Assembly (NCBI GenBank): GCA_031278135.1
Contig: JAITKY010000291.1
Location: 1-8,959 of the forward strand
Length of the DNA stretch: 8,959 nucleotides
Direction: 5' to 3'
Source: Prevotellaceae bacterium
Lineage (GTDB): Bacteria; Bacteroidota; Bacteroidia; Bacteroidales; UBA932
The number at the start of each line of letters is the position of its first letter. Position 1 is the stretch's first letter. This document shows, piece by piece, positions 6,705 through 8,959 of the stretch. The translations under genes were made by a program, and so were the position numbers. Below the pieces are notes generated by a model, which was given only the letters and a program-made list of their open reading frames with translations, was not told where the DNA came from and made no database searches.

Positions 6705-6853
6705 CGTCTGTCCGGAAACTGTTATATCCGTTGAAAATTATTGTATTGCCGTTCAATACTTGACAGGTTTCTGGAACATGTCAGGTACGGAAGAGTAAAA
6801 GTCTCTCGACAATACAATAATTTTCAACGGGTATAACGGTTTTCGGGCAGATG
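6705..6853. repeat. Long palindrome B (inverted repeat with branched apex)
   Basis: Positions 6705-6748 face 6810-6853 with 44 consecutive pairs and no mismatch: 39 Watson-Crick and five G-T (6706/6852, 6711/6847, 6715/6843, 6720/6838, 6727/6831). The 61-nt apex can fold further. One arm is 6757-6765 with 6779-6787 (9 bp, one G-U), extended by CCG (6749-6751) with CGG (6788-6790) past a 5-nt bulge. A weak second arm is AGAG (6792-6795) with CTCT (6803-6806). As + strand RNA this gives a three-way junction on a 44-bp stem. The left end resembles that of palindrome A. The DNA inverted repeat is certain; its function is unknown. Confidence 0.87.
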
Positions 6854-6861
6854 GCAGGGAA

Positions 6862-6899
6862 CTGAGAGTTAGAGCTGGCAGACGCTTCTTAACTCTCAG
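6862..6899 (-). terminator. Hairpin overlapping the mgsA stop codon
   Basis: CTGAGAGTTA (6862-6871) pairs perfectly with TAACTCTCAG (6890-6899), 10 bp with an 18-nt loop. On the - strand the stem starts inside the last codons of mgsA and includes its TGA stop (6898-6896). No strong T-run follows on either strand, so this is a weak candidate terminator. A second, mutually exclusive hairpin lies alongside: CAGAGTT (6897-6903) with AACTCTG (6908-6914), a 4-nt loop, in the last mgsA codons. Confidence 0.4.
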
Positions 6900-7366
6900 A
6901 GTTCGACAACTCTGTTGAGATATTCTGAGAAGTTTTTAACAATCGGTCGGTAATCAGAGTCAATCAAAGGCGAGGAGATAATGAAATCGGCTGTTGCACG
7001 ATTTATCGCTGTTGGAATATTGTATACCGAAGCAATTCTCCATAAAGCTTTAACGTCTACGTCGTGAGGTTGAGGCTCCATTGGATCCCACAGGAATATC
7101 AGGTAATCAATTTTTCCTTCGGCAATCAATGATCCCATTTGTTGATCGCCTCCGAAAGGTCCTGATTTTAGTTTGTTAATTTTCAACAGGTCTTTTTTTG
7201 CTCCGAGTTTCGATTTGAGAGCTGTTTCTATTAAAGTGCCGGTGGTGCCTGTACAGATAAGGTTATAGTTTAATAAGGTATTAACATTAAACTCCGACCA
7301 TTCTACCAAATCTTTTTTTCTGTTGTCATGTGCAACTAAGGCGATAGTCTTTTCTTTTGTATTCAT
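6896..7366 (-). CDS. mgsA: Methylglyoxal synthase
   Basis: This enzyme converts dihydroxyacetone phosphate to methylglyoxal and phosphate in the cytoplasm, a bypass of lower glycolysis that relieves phosphate limitation or sugar-phosphate overload. The 156-residue product matches the family along its whole length: LVAHD (10-14), the phosphate-binding GTTGT (40-44), SGPFGGDQQ (68-76) with the catalytic Asp at 74, WDP with Asp 94, and HDVDVKAL (101-108) with His 101 and Asp 104. These correspond to E. coli Asp71, Asp91, His98 and Asp101. Length is normal (about 150). The start ATG begins just upstream of the first beta strand and has an A/T-rich leader. It follows the YraN gene by 44 nt, and that gap holds an exact -7 promoter box, so it can be expressed alone as well as from the kinase unit. 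Its 3' end runs into inverted repeats. Confidence 0.96.
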   Translation of the reverse strand: MNTKEKTIALVAHDNRKKDLVEWSEFNVNTLLNYNLICTGTTGTLIETALKSKLGAKKDLLKINKLKSGPFGGDQQMGSLIAEGKIDYLIFLWDPMEPQPHDVDVKALWRIASVYNIPTAINRATADFIISSPLIDSDYRPIVKNFSEYLNRVVEL

Positions 7367-7400
7367 ATACTTACTTTTAAATAAAACAAAAATGCTAATG

Positions 7401-7408
7401 CAAATTTA
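7401..7408 (-). promoter_or_regulatory. Bacteroidetes -7 promoter box for mgsA
   Basis: On the - strand these bases read TAAATTTG, an exact TAnnTTTG match, 34 nt before the mgsA ATG and just after the YraN stop codon. No clear TTG -33 element is present at the expected distance, so strength is uncertain. The transcript would begin about 7395, leaving a leader near 30 nt. Confidence 0.45.
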
Positions 7409-7410
7409 AT

Positions 7411-7782
7411 TCAATTTTCCAGATAATAAGGGTAAAAGGCATTCCGTATTAGTTCAATATTATTTTCTCCGTTTGTTTGCAAGACATATACGATGTCAAA
7501 AACGACGTTTTTATTTATATTGTTTTGGGTCACGTATGCGTCTGCTGCTGCAATCATATTTTTTTGTTTGGTCATTCCCACAATCTCGTCAATGGATTGC
7601 CATGCGGAGGAAGTTCTGGTTTTGACTTCGATGATATGTAATTCGTTATCACATTCTGCAATTATATCTATTTCTTTGTGCTGAAACCGCCAATTGACCT
7701 CCAGAATGGAATATCCTGTTTTTTGCAGGAAGACGACTGCCTGTTTCTCGCCCTGTTTACCGAGTTTGTGGGATGATGACAT
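7411..7782 (-). CDS. YraN/UPF0102 family nuclease-fold protein
   Basis: The 123-residue protein has the full UPF0102 (YraN) pattern: HKLGKQGEKQA (5-15), FLQKTGYSILEVNWR (18-32), KEIDII (36-41) and LHIIEVKTRT (48-57). E37, D39, E52 and K54 form the acidic E-x-D ... E-x-K arrangement of restriction-endonuclease-like folds, and E12 is the conserved glutamate of the first helix. The family is widespread and often annotated as a putative endonuclease, but its cellular role is not established; a role in handling nucleic acids is an inference from the fold. Length is normal (about 120). It starts 5 nt after the stop of the PfkB kinase gene, so the two are almost certainly co-transcribed and probably translationally coupled. 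The leader has no Shine-Dalgarno sequence. Confidence 0.93.
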   Translation of the reverse strand: MSSSHKLGKQGEKQAVVFLQKTGYSILEVNWRFQHKEIDIIAECDNELHIIEVKTRTSSAWQSIDEIVGMTKQKNMIAAADAYVTQNNINKNVVFDIVYVLQTNGENNIELIRNAFYPYYLEN

Positions 7783-7787
7783 GGTTG

Positions 7788-8774
7788 TTATAATTTATTT
7801 ATTTCTGTCCGCAAATTGTTCCATGAATCCTGAGGCAGTTTGGTTCCGATAACCTGTATTATTTCGCTGGCGCATATTGTTCCTATTTTGGCGCATGTCT
7901 TAAGATCTTTTCCCTGCGACAATCCGTAAAGAAATCCTGACGCATACAAGTCGCCGGCGCCGGTAAGGTCAACCGGTTTTATGCGGTTGTTGGCTGCAAC
8001 CCGGTATATTCTTGATCCTTCTGTCACTAAAGATCCTTCTGCTCCGATTTTCACAACGACAATGTCGCACAGTTGGGAAATTATTACCAACGCTTTTTCG
8101 GGGTCTTTGGATGTGAAGGCACTGGCTTCTTCTGCGTTTGCAAAAACGATATTTGCGTAACGTTTAATTATATCGTATAAAAAGATGGCGTTTTCATCAA
8201 CCACATTATAGCTTGCAAAGTCTATCGAAACAATTTTTCCCTTGTTGTGAGCCGTTTTCATTGCCGTTTCGATTAAATCATGATTTTGTAGGAGATAACC
8301 TTCTATATGAAGGCAGTCGTAATTGTCGAATATGGCGGGGTTAATGTCTTCGGGAGTCATTTCGACTGCTGCTCCCAGATATACGGCAAAAGTTCTTTCG
8401 GAATCGGGAGTGATTGTGACCATTGCACGTCCTGTAGCTTTTTTTCCTCTGGTTAAAAGCGAGTTTATCCCCAAGGCTTCGATGTCGCTGTTATAGAAGT
8501 CGCCTAATTCATCGTTTCCGACTTTTCCCAAAAATCCTGTTTTCATTCCCAGCTGCGATATTCCGGCAATGGTATTTGCCGCCGAACCTCCCGTCACTAC
8601 CGAGGCTCCGATTTTTTTCAGGTCCTGATATACTTCGTTGGCTCTTTGTTCATCGACATGCTGCATGCTGCCTTTGGGCAGGTTGTATTTTTCGAGCAGT
8701 TTTTCGTCTTCGGCGACGGCTAAAATATCGACCAAAGCATTTCCTGTTCCAAGGATTGATTTAAATTTTGTCAT
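7788..8774 (-). CDS. PfkB-family kinase, adenosine kinase-like
   Basis: This is a ribokinase/PfkB-family kinase that moves the ATP gamma-phosphate to a sugar or nucleoside hydroxyl in the cytoplasm. The 328-residue protein begins with the substrate-binding GNALVDI (11-17). It carries PfkB signature 1 at GGSAANTIAGISQLG (62-76) and signature 2 at DLTGAGDLYASGFLYG (269-284), with the catalytic base Asp 275 in the TGAGD anion-hole motif; NAEEA (213-217) is the usual N-x-x-E-x metal/ATP site. The overall pattern, including the roughly 30-residue lid region after the first strand, is closest to the group annotated as adenosine kinase in Bacteroidetes. Fructose, ribose or another nucleoside cannot be excluded. 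The ATG at 8774 gives the expected N-terminus. It heads a unit with the YraN gene 5 nt downstream. No TAnnTTTG box was seen between it and the right edge, so it may be co-transcribed with genes beyond the window. Confidence 0.93.
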   Translation of the reverse strand: MTKFKSILGTGNALVDILAVAEDEKLLEKYNLPKGSMQHVDEQRANEVYQDLKKIGASVVTGGSAANTIAGISQLGMKTGFLGKVGNDELGDFYNSDIEALGINSLLTRGKKATGRAMVTITPDSERTFAVYLGAAVEMTPEDINPAIFDNYDCLHIEGYLLQNHDLIETAMKTAHNKGKIVSIDFASYNVVDENAIFLYDIIKRYANIVFANAEEASAFTSKDPEKALVIISQLCDIVVVKIGAEGSLVTEGSRIYRVAANNRIKPVDLTGAGDLYASGFLYGLSQGKDLKTCAKIGTICASEIIQVIGTKLPQDSWNNLRTEINKL

Positions 8775-8791
8775 ATTTATTTTGTATTATA

Positions 8792-8905
8792 TTATTTTCG
8801 ATTTTCGTCAATGTTTTTACGTGCTGTACGCAGGAAGGCTTCAAAGGGAGCTGCAAATTCCTTGCGTTTCAGGGCAAATTCGACTGTTGTTTTCAGAAAG
8901 TCCAT
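8792..8905 (-). CDS. 37-codon open frame, doubtful
   Basis: A short frame from an ATG at 8905 to a TAA at 8792 would encode a basic 37-residue peptide starting MDFLKTTVEFALKRK and ending NIDENRK. It is lysine/arginine-rich with alternating charged and hydrophobic residues, as in an amphipathic helix. It lies between the end of the cut-off gene at the right edge and the kinase gene 17 nt away, and is in the same frame as the former, six codons after its TGA. It is not recognised. It could be a real small gene, the displaced tail of the upstream gene, or a chance frame. Confidence 0.25.
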   Translation of the reverse strand: MDFLKTTVEFALKRKEFAAPFEAFLRTARKNIDENRK

Positions 8906-8923
8906 TTTGTTCCCGATGCGGTT

Positions 8924-8959
8924 TCAAAAGTCATCTGTATTCCTTTCGCTCAAAAAGCC
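8924..8959 (-). CDS. C-terminal end of an unidentified - strand gene (partial)
   Basis: Reading in from the right edge on the - strand, one frame gives GFLSERNTDDF and then a TGA at 8926-8924. The other two - strand frames of the edge close sooner, or at a stop with no longer open run. With only 11 residues no family can be named, and it is not certain that this is the coding frame. If it is, the gene would lie about 150 nt upstream of the PfkB kinase in the same direction. Confidence 0.25.
   Translation of the reverse strand, partial: GFLSERNTDDF

Larger units (their letters stand above)
6467..6895. other. Gene-free 429-nt region of dense inverted repeats
   Basis: No credible reading frame crosses this stretch between the converging symporter and mgsA genes. 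It contains a possible terminator, a 7-bp hairpin at 6531-6549, long palindrome A (6547-6648), an unstructured 50-nt spacer (about 6649-6700), long palindrome B (6705-6853) and a hairpin running into the mgsA stop codon (6862-6899). No TAnnTTTG box was seen in it on either strand, so transcripts here would have to come from read-through of the flanking genes or from an unrecognised promoter. Confidence 0.8.

Noticed and set aside
6547..6853. Palindromes A and B as plain intrinsic terminators
   Set aside because: Stems of over 40 bp without a following T-run are far outside normal terminator size, although they may still stop or shield transcripts secondarily.
8782..8813. On the - strand, TTGACG followed by TATAAT upstream of the PfkB kinase, resembling an E. 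coli sigma-70 promoter
   Set aside because: The spacer is only 14 nt, too short for a sigma-70 promoter, and Bacteroidetes use the TTG / TAnnTTTG type instead; the sequence is simply A/T-rich here.

Overview
This window looks like chromosomal DNA of a Bacteroidetes (probably Bacteroidales) bacterium. Three things point there: a secreted DUF1573 protein, three good matches to the Bacteroidetes -7 promoter box (TAnnTTTG), and A/T-rich leaders without Shine-Dalgarno sequences before the starts. No phage, plasmid, CRISPR, tRNA or rRNA signal was seen.

Left half, + strand. A hairpin at 41-69 probably ends a gene lying off the left edge. It is followed by a secreted three-domain DUF1573 protein (138-1196) and peptide chain release factor 3, prfC (1301-2899), which has its own -7 box and a strong hairpin near the predicted 5' end of its mRNA. 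A second promoter drives a tight three-gene unit. This unit is seryl-tRNA synthetase (serS, 2985-4277), an isolated HyfC/NuoH-type membrane subunit of the hydrogenase-4/complex I family (4284-5177, 6 nt gap), and a glutamate/aspartate-type cation symporter (5192-6466, 14 nt gap).

Middle, 6467-6895. These 429 nt hold no gene but are packed with inverted repeats. After a possible symporter terminator come two neighbouring long palindromes, A (6547-6648) and B (6705-6853). They share their terminal sequence and so look like relatives. Every transition-type mismatch in their stems is a G-U pair when read as + strand RNA and none is A-C. They are either a small non-autonomous mobile element family or a pair of long structured RNAs. 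This is the most unusual part of the window.

Right half, - strand. Reading leftward, a PfkB-family (adenosine kinase-like) sugar/nucleoside kinase (8774-7788) is followed after 5 nt by a YraN/UPF0102 protein (7782-7411). Next, behind its own -7 box, comes methylglyoxal synthase mgsA (7366-6896), whose end converges on the palindromes. The right edge holds only the last 11 codons of an unidentified - strand gene and a 37-codon open frame of doubtful status.

Most genes are housekeeping or central functions: translation (prfC, serS), nucleoside/sugar phosphorylation, the methylglyoxal bypass and amino-acid uptake. The candidates for something undescribed are the palindrome pair and the isolated HyfC-like gene inside the serS operon.
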